Shown here: positions 33,101 to 40,429 of the stretch, one piece after another
Layout: every line of letters begins with the position of its first letter
How positions within the stretch are numbered: position 1 is the first letter of the stretch
The notes under the pieces: model-generated
Seen by the model: only the letters and a program-made list of their open reading frames with translations
Database searches by the model: none
Told to the model about the DNA's origin: nothing
Assembly: GCA_045121595.1 (NCBI GenBank)
Contig: JBGVGI010000092.1
Location: 14,870 to 78,869 of the forward strand
Direction of reading: 5' to 3'
From: Fumia sp045121595
GTDB taxonomy: Bacteria; Bacillota; Clostridia; Oscillospirales; Ruminococcaceae
Length of the DNA: 64,000 bases
Program-made: the position numbers and the translations under genes

Positions 33101-34232
33101 TACTGACAGCAAAGAATTGACAAACGGCGTTCTCTCCACATGGGCTTACTATGGTAACGCTGAATATGCTGGTGCAGATGACCCCGAAATCATCTTCGAT
33201 CTCGGCGAAGCTACAGAACTCTACAGAGTAGCTATGCTCTTCATGTCCACAGGTAACTCCGGTCTTGCTCATCCTGACACAGTTAAATTCCAGTACTCTG
33301 CTGATAAAGAAACTTGGTATGACTTTGGTTCCGAATGGACATCCACAGTTACAAACAAATCCGGTTACATCATTGCTGATGCTATGGTTGACGAAGCTAT
33401 CGAAGCTCAGTACATCAAATTGACAGCTACAGGTTCTTGGGTATTCCTCGGCGAATTCCTCGCTTATGCTGAAGTAATCGAAGCTCAGGCTCCTTACTTT
33501 GCAACAAACCTCGAAGCTACAGCTGAAGGTGAAGGCGAAGTTGTTCTTACAGCTAAAGCTATCCTCACAGACGACGGCGAACTCTCCTACCAGTGGTACA
33601 AAGATGGCGCTGCTATCGAAGGTGCTACAGAAGCTACTTACACAGCTACTGAATCCGGTACTTATAAAGTAGTTGCTACAAGCACACTTGAAGGTACAAC
33701 AGCTTCCACAGAATCCGCTGAATGTGTAGTTACTGTTACAACTCCCGCTCCCGCAGGTTTCGCAGTAACAGGTAACCTCAAGAAATCCGGTTCTACAGCT
33801 GATGCAACTTTCGAACTCATCGCTGATGGTGCTGTAGTTGCTACAACAACAGTTTCCGGTAAAACAGGTGCTTACGCATTCGCAGACGTAGCTGCTGGTA
33901 CTTACACACTTAAAGTAACAAAATCCAAACATGCTGCAAGAGAATACGAAGTTGTAGTTGCTGACGCAGACGTTGCTCTCGACGTTGAAGTATGGCTCTA
34001 CGGTGACGTAACAGCTGACGGTATGATCAACAACGCTGACGTTATGCAGATCAACCGTAAAGCTACAAACCAGGCTTCCGTATTTGATCAGGCTGCTAAC
34101 CAGGATTACAGACTCGTTGTTGCTAACGTAACTGCTATCACAGGTTCTGATAAACTCATCAACAACGCTGACGTTATGCAGATCAACCGTAAAGCTACAA
34201 ACCAGGCTTCTGTATTTGACAGACTCGTTTAA
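30156..34232 (+). CDS. Large secreted multidomain protein with discoidin-like modules and dockerin-like C-terminus
   Basis: The 1358-residue protein begins with a signal peptide (27 residues, ending PTAFA) and an acidic linker. Four discoidin-like (F5/8 C) beta modules follow, each with NxLxGKxYxxNV, LTDG and a final F(L/I)GEI(Q/E)VY motif (about residues 60-205, 215-360, 370-510, 525-660), then a more divergent fifth (about 680-840), a PSEEPSEPSEPSEEP linker, an Ig-like domain, a sixth discoidin-like module (about 960-1105), a second Ig-like domain, a prealbumin-like beta domain, and two dockerin-type calcium repeats (NNADVMQINRKATNQ, twice). It has no catalytic domain and no sortase or SLH anchor. 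I infer carbohydrate binding and cohesin docking. The start at 30156 has GGAGG 8 bases upstream. Codon use is unusual (mostly GCT, ACA, TCC). Confidence 0.9.
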   Translation: MNKFTKRLLSIMLSVLMVLSVMPTAFAEDAVVEDNTVIEEVEGETSEEVSEEVPEITSDSLLFGKSYETNVGEWHTANTAADNGFLTDGLYAGTWWDKEDVEYFAAKNCDVEIVFDFEETVDFEEVKFAFLEDTGSGIHNPHYLAVYAINGEEETLIYDAKVPATRFSLVSDEAITADKLRIETVSDGLYTFIDEIEVYAEAKNDGYAMGETTPLVNVVEGMTYTIEGVTKWYNGNTDDSAATKLTDGNLSWGSSYNSTTNFGAFSNESPVITFNFDKAVDVAEIDLYTIFGRDGIGAPTVVIEYADGDNWTKIAEVSALAVKNFLVAKEEIVADALRFTFNSGFCFLGEIQVYERVTNKPATGYLMENDNILLGKSYTHNVTAFNGGSKDAGNALTDGVKGGSWYASDYLNAKQKEVEIVFPLENVTNVSELYMQFLTDTGAGVTLPKKATIYVQEADDAKWVRIYDGAVTNANFRVGSEEAFAAKNIKVALETEQFCFIKEVEAFKYATGNAVDGTLEVVPDNDNLFLGKTYTHNVESWYQGTNGDPDCTKLTNGTHESGYGTNMFNPQQAEVVVDFELDEDTTFAELVITATNGTAGIAAPNVTVSVKDSDDADWTDVYKGNTAGTIIVRATEEIVAKYVRFTFNGGTNYKFIGEIEAYALPRKSYTPTDYMAPIQYSLIKGMTPTYEVAPTFAYGGTSDLSTWTDAVVLGDGASYKQAPTFMSDAKFEYLKDGMSFKEISIATVNPTDELLGGAVKGIGSITIEALIDGEWVVIADKADYAYAANARLYAFGAEEAITADGVRFTIHSNKAAEEDGWNGVAISEISVFAEPEATEYDGVLAVGGTDEPSEEPSEPSEPSEEPVEPGAIAVEIANYDDEITIAFGYLTLMATTVEAAEGETVVYKWYRNDVEVSESQFYTMMGGANAGTYKVVATKTFADGSTATAEDSVVVKENTYFKNVAVGTSYEWISGMWGAYPDTDSKELTNGVLSTWAYYGNAEYAGADDPEIIFDLGEATELYRVAMLFMSTGNSGLAHPDTVKFQYSADKETWYDFGSEWTSTVTNKSGYIIADAMVDEAIEAQYIKLTATGSWVFLGEFLAYAEVIEAQAPYFATNLEATAEGEGEVVLTAKAILTDDGELSYQWYKDGAAIEGATEATYTATESGTYKVVATSTLEGTTASTESAECVVTVTTPAPAGFAVTGNLKKSGSTADATFELIADGAVVATTTVSGKTGAYAFADVAAGTYTLKVTKSKHAAREYEVVVADADVALDVEVWLYGDVTADGMINNADVMQINRKATNQASVFDQAANQDYRLVVANVTAITGSDKLINNADVMQINRKATNQASVFDRLV

Positions 34233-34256
34233 TCTTAACGGTTAAAAGTTAATAAG

Positions 34257-34289
34257 AAAACCGCTTGTCTTTTGACAAGCGGTTTTTTT
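34257..34289 (+). terminator. Terminator of the large secreted protein gene
   Basis: Twelve-base arms (AAACCGCTTGTC and complement) with a short T-rich loop end in TTTTTTT. Confidence 0.9.
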
Positions 34290-34290
34290 G

Positions 34291-34450
34291 TTTCGCGTGG
34301 GCGAAACAAAATTGAATGGCTTCCCCTTGAGGGGAAGGCTTGAGTGAAACGAGAGCCTGACGGGCTCGGGAGTGAATGACAGTCCGGTGGACTGTCAGAG
34401 CCGAGCCGTGGCCCGAACCGCAGTGAGGGAGGCTTGAGCAAAGCGAAAGC
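34291..34450. repeat. Mosaic of GC-rich hairpin repeats
   Basis: This non-coding stretch is a chain of perfect small hairpins: TTTCGC/GCGAAA (34291-34306), GCTTCCCC-TTGA-GGGGAAGGC (34319-34339), GACAGTCC-GGT-GGACTGTC (34378-34396), then GTGAGGGAGGCTTGAGCAAA. Its arms match parts of the dispersed repeats near 18.8 kb. The + strand also holds GCCTGACGGGCTCGGGAGTG between them. It is likely a set of repeat insertions rather than genes; short ORFs here have repeat-derived, low-complexity translations. Confidence 0.75.
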
Positions 34451-34452
34451 TT

Positions 34453-34484
34453 GGCGGAACGACACACAGGTCGTTCCCTACGGT
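34453..34484. repeat. 32-base direct repeat, copy 1
   Basis: The sequence starts GGCGGAACGACACACAGGTC and ends CCTACGGT. It is identical to 34607-34638 and carries its own small inverted repeat, GGAACGAC and GTCGTTCC. Confidence 0.92.
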
Positions 34485-34495
34485 GTGGTGATAAA

Positions 34496-34545
34496 GGCTC
34501 CCTCTGATGAGGGAGCTGTCAGTCATAAGACTGACTGAGGGAGAG
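34496..34545. repeat. GC-rich hairpin repeat, third copy
   Basis: It reads GGCTCCCTCTGATGAGGGAG, then CTGTCAGTC-ATAA-GACTGACTGAGG. The two-hairpin layout is the same as that of the copies at 18795-18902, with the second loop changed but kept paired. Confidence 0.88.
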
Positions 34546-34606
34546 AAAAACGTTTCCTTGCAACCCTAATATAAAATCGGGACGGAATTGAAATACCTCA
34601 TTCTTG

Positions 34607-34638
34607 GGCGGAACGACACACAGGTCGTTCCCTACGGT
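34607..34638. repeat. 32-base direct repeat, copy 2
   Basis: Identical over 32 bases to 34453-34484, in the same orientation, 154 bases away. Between the copies lie the third hairpin repeat and about 60 bases of unremarkable sequence. Confidence 0.92.
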
Positions 34639-34663
34639 TAACGGGAGGATTTATGACGCAAAA

Positions 34664-34690
34664 AAAAGACTGTGCATCGCACAGTCTTTT
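34664..34690 (-). terminator. Terminator of the TtcA-like gene
   Basis: Perfect 12-base arms (AAAAGACTGTGC and complement) with a 3-base loop end, on the minus strand, in TTTTTTTGCG. It overlaps the last bases of the gene. Confidence 0.88.
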
Positions 34691-35426
34691 ATTTTCTGTT
34701 ACTTTTTCCCGTGATGCCCCATCCGTCAATGCCACTTCTTCTGAGAGCTCCGAAAATGCGGTATTTAAAGGCATCACTGTCTTTTTCGTGGGTATCAAGG
34801 AAGTTTTTCATATCTTCCCTTGAAGTATGCCCGTCGGCAGGGCAGACACTTTTCACTATCGGAATATCGTTTTTTAATGATGCTTTCTTTACGTCCTTTT
34901 CAGGCGCAAAGACAAGCGGTCTTATCATCCACAAATCTTTTCGGGACAGATAGGATTTAGGCGAAAAGCACCCGAGTCTGCCTTCGTTGAAAAGATTCAT
35001 CATAAAGGTTTCCACAACGTCGTCGTAATGATGCCCCAGGGCAATTTTATTGCAGTTAAGCTCCTTTGCGGCATCGTGCAGAGCACCTCTTCGCATCCTT
35101 GCACATAAACTGCACGGATTTTCTTCTTCTCTCACGTCAAAGACTATCTGTCCTATCTGCGTTCTTATGATATGATAGGGGACGTTAATATTTTTGCAGA
35201 ATTCTTCGATTTTACTGTAATCGGTTTCCTTACCACCAAATTGCGGGTCGAGGGTAACACCGACTATCTCATAATCGATACCGATAAAACGCCTTAACAG
35301 ATGTAATCCGTAAAGGAGTATCATACTGTCCTTACCGCCCGAAATTCCAACTGCTATTCTGTCACCGTTTTCGATTAAGTCAAATTCTTGAATGGCTTTT
35401 CTCATATATCCTAAAATTCTTTGCAT
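34689..35426 (-). CDS. TtcA-like tRNA thiolation ATPase
   Basis: The 245-residue protein belongs to the TtcA/TilS-type PP-loop family: SGGKDSMILLYGL binds ATP, and a CSLC pair (PCSLCARMRRGAL) plus a later Cys (SVCPADGH) match the three cysteines that hold the iron-sulfur cluster in TtcA. TtcA makes 2-thiocytidine at tRNA position 32. Clostridial homologues are often annotated this way, but the exact modified base is not proven. The ATG has GGAGG 6 bases upstream. It is a single gene, divergent from citrate synthase. Confidence 0.9.
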   Translation of the reverse strand: MQRILGYMRKAIQEFDLIENGDRIAVGISGGKDSMILLYGLHLLRRFIGIDYEIVGVTLDPQFGGKETDYSKIEEFCKNINVPYHIIRTQIGQIVFDVREEENPCSLCARMRRGALHDAAKELNCNKIALGHHYDDVVETFMMNLFNEGRLGCFSPKSYLSRKDLWMIRPLVFAPEKDVKKASLKNDIPIVKSVCPADGHTSREDMKNFLDTHEKDSDAFKYRIFGALRRSGIDGWGITGKSNRK

Positions 35427-35508
35427 AATTCCTCCAAAAAGCTTTATTTGTCGGTTACACCTAATGATTATACAACATTTTTTTCTTATTTACAAGTGGC
35501 AGTTTCTA

Positions 35509-35537
35509 TTGACTTTAAAGCAATAATATTATAAAAT
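35509..35537 (+). promoter_or_regulatory. Sigma-A type promoter for citrate synthase
   Basis: TTGACT at 35509-35514 and TAAAAT at 35532-35537 are separated by 17 bases. Confidence 0.65.
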
Positions 35538-35604
35538 ATAATTAACTATATAGAATGGAAAAGTATTATGCTTTTTGAAAAAGCAATACAGAAAGGCGGT
35601 AAAA

Positions 35605-36963
35605 ATGTCAGGCGGATTTGTCAAAAAAGAGTCCTTGAGCACTCTGTTTGAGGAGTTTAAAAAATACAACTATATTGACCCTGCACTTTACGAAAGATAC
35701 GACGTAAAAAGAGGTTTGAGAAACAGTGACGGAACGGGTGTCGTTGCAGGTCTTACCCAGATTTGTAACGTACACGGTTACGTTATCAACGAAGGTGAAA
35801 AACAACCCGTTGAGGGTGAACTCACTTTCCGCGGCGTTAACATAAAAGACCTTGTTAACTCCTGCAGGGAAGAACAACGCTTCGGATACGAGGAGGTAGC
35901 TTACCTTCTCTTGTTCGGTAGTCTCCCCGATAGAAAACAACTTGACTTTTTCAGAGTGGTTTTATCTCAGGCGAGAACTTTACCTGCAGATTTCATTCAG
36001 GATATGGTAATTAAAGCTCCCTCGAGAGATATTATGAATAAACTCGGAAGAAGTATCTTAGCACTTTATTCTTACGATGATTTTGCCGATGAGTCAAGCC
36101 TTGAAGGTGAGCTCCGCAAGGCACTTTATATCATTTCCAGAATGCCTGTTATTATGGTAAATGCTTATCAGACGAAAATTGGTCACTATGATAACGCGTC
36201 TACTTATTATCATCCTCTCCGCCCTGAAGAAAGTATGGCGGAAAGCATTTTGTCTACCCTTCGTCCCACAAGGGAATATACAAAAGACGAGGCACTTCTT
36301 TTGGACATTTGTCTTATGCTCCACGCTGAGCACGGTGGCGGTAACAACTCCACCTTTGCTTGTCGTGCGCTCACTTCCGCAGGTACCGACGCTTATTCTG
36401 CTTATTCGGGCGCTGTTGGTGCGCTTAAAGGTTTCAGACACGGTGGTGCCAACATCAAGGTTGTGCAGATGATTGAAGAAATCAAAAAAGGCGTTAAGAA
36501 CTGGGAAAGCGACGACGAGGTAAGAGAATACCTTAGAATGATTATCGACAAGAAAAAAGGCGATGGCACAGGCCTTATTTATGGTATGGGACACGCAGTT
36601 TACACACTCTCTGACCCCAGAGCCGTTATTTTGCGTGACAGTGCCGAAAAACTTGCCACACAACAGGGTATGCTTGACGAGTTTGAGCTTTTAAAACGCA
36701 TTGAACGACTCGCTCCCGAAGTTTTCCTCGAGAAAAAAGGCGACGGCAAGGTTGTTTGTGCAAACGTCGACTTCTACTCGGGATTTGTATATCGTATGCT
36801 TAAAATTCCGCTTGAGCTTTACACTCCGTTGTTTGCCGTTTCAAGAATGGCGGGTTGGAGTGCTCACAGAATTGAGGAGTTTATGACCTGTTCAAGAATT
36901 ATTCGTCCCGCATATAAATCTATCGTTAAAAAGAAAGAATACTTACCACTTGACAAAAGATAA
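35605..36963 (+). CDS. Citrate (Si)-synthase family protein
   Basis: The 452-residue enzyme condenses acetyl-CoA with oxaloacetate, or propionyl-CoA in methylcitrate synthases. The catalytic His residues are in LMLHAEHGGGNNSTF and GMGHAVYTLSDPRA, and the C-terminal region has ANVDFYSGFVYRMLKIP with the catalytic Asp. It is longer at the N-terminus than the usual 370-430-residue bacterial enzyme, as is common in Clostridia. I chose the ATG with AAAGGCGG upstream; the longer ORF adds 10 codons. No aconitase or isocitrate dehydrogenase lies nearby, so it may serve glutamate synthesis. Confidence 0.94.
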   Translation: MSGGFVKKESLSTLFEEFKKYNYIDPALYERYDVKRGLRNSDGTGVVAGLTQICNVHGYVINEGEKQPVEGELTFRGVNIKDLVNSCREEQRFGYEEVAYLLLFGSLPDRKQLDFFRVVLSQARTLPADFIQDMVIKAPSRDIMNKLGRSILALYSYDDFADESSLEGELRKALYIISRMPVIMVNAYQTKIGHYDNASTYYHPLRPEESMAESILSTLRPTREYTKDEALLLDICLMLHAEHGGGNNSTFACRALTSAGTDAYSAYSGAVGALKGFRHGGANIKVVQMIEEIKKGVKNWESDDEVREYLRMIIDKKKGDGTGLIYGMGHAVYTLSDPRAVILRDSAEKLATQQGMLDEFELLKRIERLAPEVFLEKKGDGKVVCANVDFYSGFVYRMLKIPLELYTPLFAVSRMAGWSAHRIEEFMTCSRIIRPAYKSIVKKKEYLPLDKR

Positions 36964-36977
36964 TTTTGGAGGAAACT

Positions 36978-38300
36978 GTGAAAAGATTTCTGTGCTTACT
37001 TATTGCATTGACTTTTCTTCTTGGCGGTTGCACCTTTACGGGCAGAAACGTGGATAGTCTTCTGCGCCCGCCGATACTTTCCGATGAACAGAATGATATC
37101 TGGAAAGTGCTTAAAAAGTCTGATCCTGAAAACAGTATAAAGCTTGTATATCCTCAGAGGGGTGAAAACCGTTCTGCGATACTTCTTGCAAATGTTGACG
37201 ATGAGCCCGGTGACGAGGCAGTAGTGTTTTTCCAGACGGCGTCTGCCGTTTCTTCGGCACCCGTCGGACTGAAAATCCTCGACAAAAAGGACGGGGAATG
37301 GGTTTTCGTATCCGAAACAGTTCTCGACGGCATACAGATTGAAGACGTTTCTTTGCTCAACGTAGGTACGGGCGTACCCATTATGGCGGTAGGACTTAAC
37401 TACACGTCAGACGGCACACATCTTATTAAGATTTTGCAGTTTGACGGAAAAGAAATGCACACCGTTTTCTCAGGTAATTATCAGGTTAAGGAGTTCTACG
37501 ATATGGACTCCGACGGAAACGACGATATTTTTATCGTCGAAAATCCCGAGTCTGAAGTGAAAATCTGGGCAAGGGCTTACAGATATGAAAACAATGATTT
37601 CAAGGAAATCGGTGCAGTTACTGTAAATCCTGAAATAACCCATTACGTTACCGTTGCAAGGGGTAACACTGCACAGGGTAAAGAAGCGGTATTTATTGAT
37701 GGTTATAAGGGTACAGAGCTTATGACCACTGAAATTCTTACTTATGATAAGGAAAAATCCGCCCTTGTAAATCTTACCTATGACGGTGAAACACCGCAGA
37801 GATATCCCGTTGACAGAGCCCCCGTGGCAAACAGTATGGACCTGACAAACGACGGGATTATCGAAATTCCCGGGGTAAGACCTATGCCGGGTTACGACGA
37901 AACCGAGGAAGGTACGTTGTATCTTACCGACTGGTATCATTTTACCGACGTAGGCTTCGTTAAAAAAAGCTCTGCTTTTGTAAACACGGCACTCGGTTAT
38001 ATTTTCACCTATCCTGAAAACTGGATAGGCAGAGTTTCGGCAAAAGCACTTTCCGAAAACGAAATCGTTTTTTATGAATACAATGCCGAAAATGAGGTTT
38101 TGGGCAACGAGCTTTTGCACCTTCGCGTTGCTACGAGAAGTGACTGGCTCAGCAAAAAAATCCCCTCCGAGTATCAGCTTATTGATGCCGAAGGGCAGAT
38201 AGTTTATCTCGCTAAAATATCAGGTGCGGAGTCCTCTTTCGCACTTTCTATATCAAAGGTAAAGGAATACTTTAACCTTAAGAAAGGAGTTCCCCGATGA
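36978..38300 (+). CDS. Lipoprotein linked to a two-component system
   Basis: The 440-residue protein starts with a lipoprotein signal (MKRFLCLLIALTFLLGGC, lipidated Cys at 18), so it is anchored outside the membrane. Repeated Asp-rich stretches (NVDDEPGDEAVVFF, YDMDSDGNDDIFIV, DLTNDGIIEIPGV) resemble the calcium-binding loops of FG-GAP/VCBS beta-propeller repeats. No enzyme motif is seen. It begins at a GTG with GGAGG 6 bases upstream, 14 bases after citrate synthase, and overlaps the response regulator start by 4 bases (ATGA). I infer a sensory accessory for the adjoining kinase. Confidence 0.85.
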   Translation: MKRFLCLLIALTFLLGGCTFTGRNVDSLLRPPILSDEQNDIWKVLKKSDPENSIKLVYPQRGENRSAILLANVDDEPGDEAVVFFQTASAVSSAPVGLKILDKKDGEWVFVSETVLDGIQIEDVSLLNVGTGVPIMAVGLNYTSDGTHLIKILQFDGKEMHTVFSGNYQVKEFYDMDSDGNDDIFIVENPESEVKIWARAYRYENNDFKEIGAVTVNPEITHYVTVARGNTAQGKEAVFIDGYKGTELMTTEILTYDKEKSALVNLTYDGETPQRYPVDRAPVANSMDLTNDGIIEIPGVRPMPGYDETEEGTLYLTDWYHFTDVGFVKKSSAFVNTALGYIFTYPENWIGRVSAKALSENEIVFYEYNAENEVLGNELLHLRVATRSDWLSKKIPSEYQLIDAEGQIVYLAKISGAESSFALSISKVKEYFNLKKGVPR

Positions 38301-38995
38301 AAAGAGTTTTGGTTTGTGAGGACGAAGACGTTATCCGCGACTTCGTGGTGATAAATCTTCAAAGGGCAGGCTACACCGTTACTGACGTAAACTGCGGTGA
38401 GGATGCAATCAGTGTCTACGACGAACAAAACGGTGATTTCGACGTGGCACTTTTAGATATCACGATGCCAGGAATGGACGGCTTCACCGTATGCAAGGAA
38501 TTAAGAAAAAGATCGGCTACTTTGGGAATAATTTTCCTTTCTGCGAAAACTCAGGAAATGGACAAAGTCAGTGGTCTTATGCTTGGCGCCGACGACTACG
38601 TGACAAAGCCTTTCAGCCCGTCAGAGGTTGTGGCAAGGGTTGATGCGATTTATCGCAGAGTGTGTATGTCAACTGTCGGCAGAAATGACAATTCTTATAT
38701 AAAAAGCGGTCCTTTCGTGCTTGACCACAAAGGCCGTACACTTACAAAAAACGGTAATCTTATCGACGTTACTCAGGTGGAATACCAGATTATGGAGCTT
38801 CTCTTGAAAAATAAGGGTATTGCTCTTGAACGTAACAAAATCCTCAACGAAATCTGGGGAGAGAATTATTATAACGACGATAAAATCGTCGACGTTAACA
38901 TCAGACGTTTAAGAATAAAAATCGAAGATGAACCGTCTGAACCCGTATTTATCCAGACTATCTGGGGATACGGATACAAATGGTGCGAGAAGTAA
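38297..38995 (+). CDS. OmpR/PhoB-family response regulator
   Basis: The 232-residue protein has a receiver domain (about 1-120) with the acidic pocket CEDED, phosphoacceptor in LLDITMPGMDG, the conserved Lys in YVTKPF, and a C-terminal winged-helix DNA-binding domain (about 135-230) ending in IQTIWGYGYKW, typical of the OmpR class. It overlaps the lipoprotein stop and is followed by its kinase 12 bases later. Confidence 0.97.
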   Translation: MKRVLVCEDEDVIRDFVVINLQRAGYTVTDVNCGEDAISVYDEQNGDFDVALLDITMPGMDGFTVCKELRKRSATLGIIFLSAKTQEMDKVSGLMLGADDYVTKPFSPSEVVARVDAIYRRVCMSTVGRNDNSYIKSGPFVLDHKGRTLTKNGNLIDVTQVEYQIMELLLKNKGIALERNKILNEIWGENYYNDDKIVDVNIRRLRIKIEDEPSEPVFIQTIWGYGYKWCEK

Positions 38996-39007
38996 GGAGT
39001 GTGCCTG

Positions 39008-40429
39008 GTGGCTTTTAAGAGTATTGCACAGCGTTGGTTTGTTAACAGCTTTGCCGTTATTCTTGCTATATTGCTTACCGTTGTGGCGGTGAGTGGAATT
39101 TTTATAAGAAATTATTACTACTCTTCGGTGCGTCAGGCACTGAACTATAAAGCGGAGTCTGCATCTGATATGATTACGCAGTATTCCCAGAATAACAGCT
39201 TTTCAAATACCATGAGAAGCTACGTTGAATCTTTTCCTGACAAGGATTTTATCGAGCTTATGGCAATAGATATCTACGGAAACGTTTCAATTACTTCAAG
39301 CGGTTTCGTTTATTCAAAAAAAGACCGTATGCCCGACTATAGCGATGCGTTAGAGAGCGTTGACGGAACAGGTTACTATATCGGTAAAATGGGCGGCCAG
39401 AAAATTATGGCGGTTACAAAACTTGCGGGTGTGGTAAACAACGAGATTTCGGCTTTAAGGTTTGTGGTTTCGCTTGAACACGTGGACACTATGATTTTTC
39501 AGCTTGTGGCGATTATTGCCCTTGCCGTACTGGCGGTACTGGCACTTGTATTTATATCGGGTCTTCTGTTTGTGAGAAGCATCGTAAAACCCGTACGAGA
39601 AATCGGTGTTGCCGCAAGAAAAATTGCAGGTGGTGACTTTAAAAGCCGTATCGATAAAACTTCCGAGGACGAGGTCGGTGAGCTTTGCGAAACTGTAAAC
39701 TTTATGGCAGATGAGCTTGAGAAAAACGAAAAGATGAAAAATGAGTTTATTTCTTCGGTTTCCCACGAGCTTCGCACACCGCTTACCGCAATCAAAGGTT
39801 GGGCGGAAACCCTTATCGACACCGAAAACTACGACGTTACCACGATGAAAAAAGGTATGAGGGTAATAAGCTCGGAAACCGAAAGACTTTCCGAAATGGT
39901 TGAAGAGCTTCTCGATTTTTCTCGTATTCAAAGTGGAAGATTCAGTCTTAATATACAGAAAATGGACCTTCTTGCCGAGCTTGGCGAAGCGGCACTTATT
40001 TATGCCGAGAAGGCAAGAAAAGAAGATATCGAATTTATCTATGACGAGCCTGAAATGCTCCCCGTAATTTACGGTGACAAGAACAGACTTCGTCAGGTGT
40101 TTATAAACGTAATTGACAATGCTATCAAATATTCCGATGCGGGAGGACGTGTTAAAATCGAGGTTTTTGCACGTGAGGAAAATATTATGATCACCGTTTC
40201 GGATTCGGGTTGCGGAATAGCACCCGAGGATTTGCCGATGATAAAGAAAAAGTTTTTCAAGGCAAATCACACAAGACGCGGTTCGGGTATAGGACTTGCG
40301 GTTGTAAATGAAATTATTACTATGCATAACGGTACTATTGATATCGAAAGCACCTTGAACGTTGGAACAACGGTAATAATTACAATCCCCTTCAATATAC
40401 CTGAAGAACCCGAGAAAGGAACAGAATAA
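39008..40429 (+). CDS. Membrane sensor histidine kinase
   Basis: The 473-residue partner of the response regulator has a first membrane helix (about 10-33), an extracytoplasmic sensor part (about 34-155), a second helix (about 160-185), a HAMP domain (about 185-240), a HisKA domain with SVSHELRTPLTAIKGW, and a complete HATPase_c domain (N box VIDNAIKYSDAG, G1 SDSGCGI, G2 GSGIGLAVV). The GTG at 39008 has AAGGAG 8 bases upstream. Its stop overlaps the DUF1385 start by one base. The ligand is unknown. Confidence 0.96.
   Translation: MAFKSIAQRWFVNSFAVILAILLTVVAVSGIFIRNYYYSSVRQALNYKAESASDMITQYSQNNSFSNTMRSYVESFPDKDFIELMAIDIYGNVSITSSGFVYSKKDRMPDYSDALESVDGTGYYIGKMGGQKIMAVTKLAGVVNNEISALRFVVSLEHVDTMIFQLVAIIALAVLAVLALVFISGLLFVRSIVKPVREIGVAARKIAGGDFKSRIDKTSEDEVGELCETVNFMADELEKNEKMKNEFISSVSHELRTPLTAIKGWAETLIDTENYDVTTMKKGMRVISSETERLSEMVEELLDFSRIQSGRFSLNIQKMDLLAELGEAALIYAEKARKEDIEFIYDEPEMLPVIYGDKNRLRQVFINVIDNAIKYSDAGGRVKIEVFAREENIMITVSDSGCGIAPEDLPMIKKKFFKANHTRRGSGIGLAVVNEIITMHNGTIDIESTLNVGTTVIITIPFNIPEEPEKGTE

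Noticed and set aside
30114..33932. A 1272-codon minus-strand ORF rich in Cys, Ser and Phe
   Set aside because: It mirrors the large secreted protein and exists only because of that gene's codon bias. It has low complexity, no ribosome site, and no recognisable domain.
34235..34467. Short minus-strand ORFs downstream of the large secreted protein
   Set aside because: Their translations are the usual products of hairpin repeats (Pro/Ser/Arg/Gly-rich); there is no ribosome site and they cross a terminator.
34453..34638. The 32-base direct repeat as a two-unit CRISPR
   Set aside because: Only two copies 154 bases apart with another repeat between them, and no cas genes in the window.
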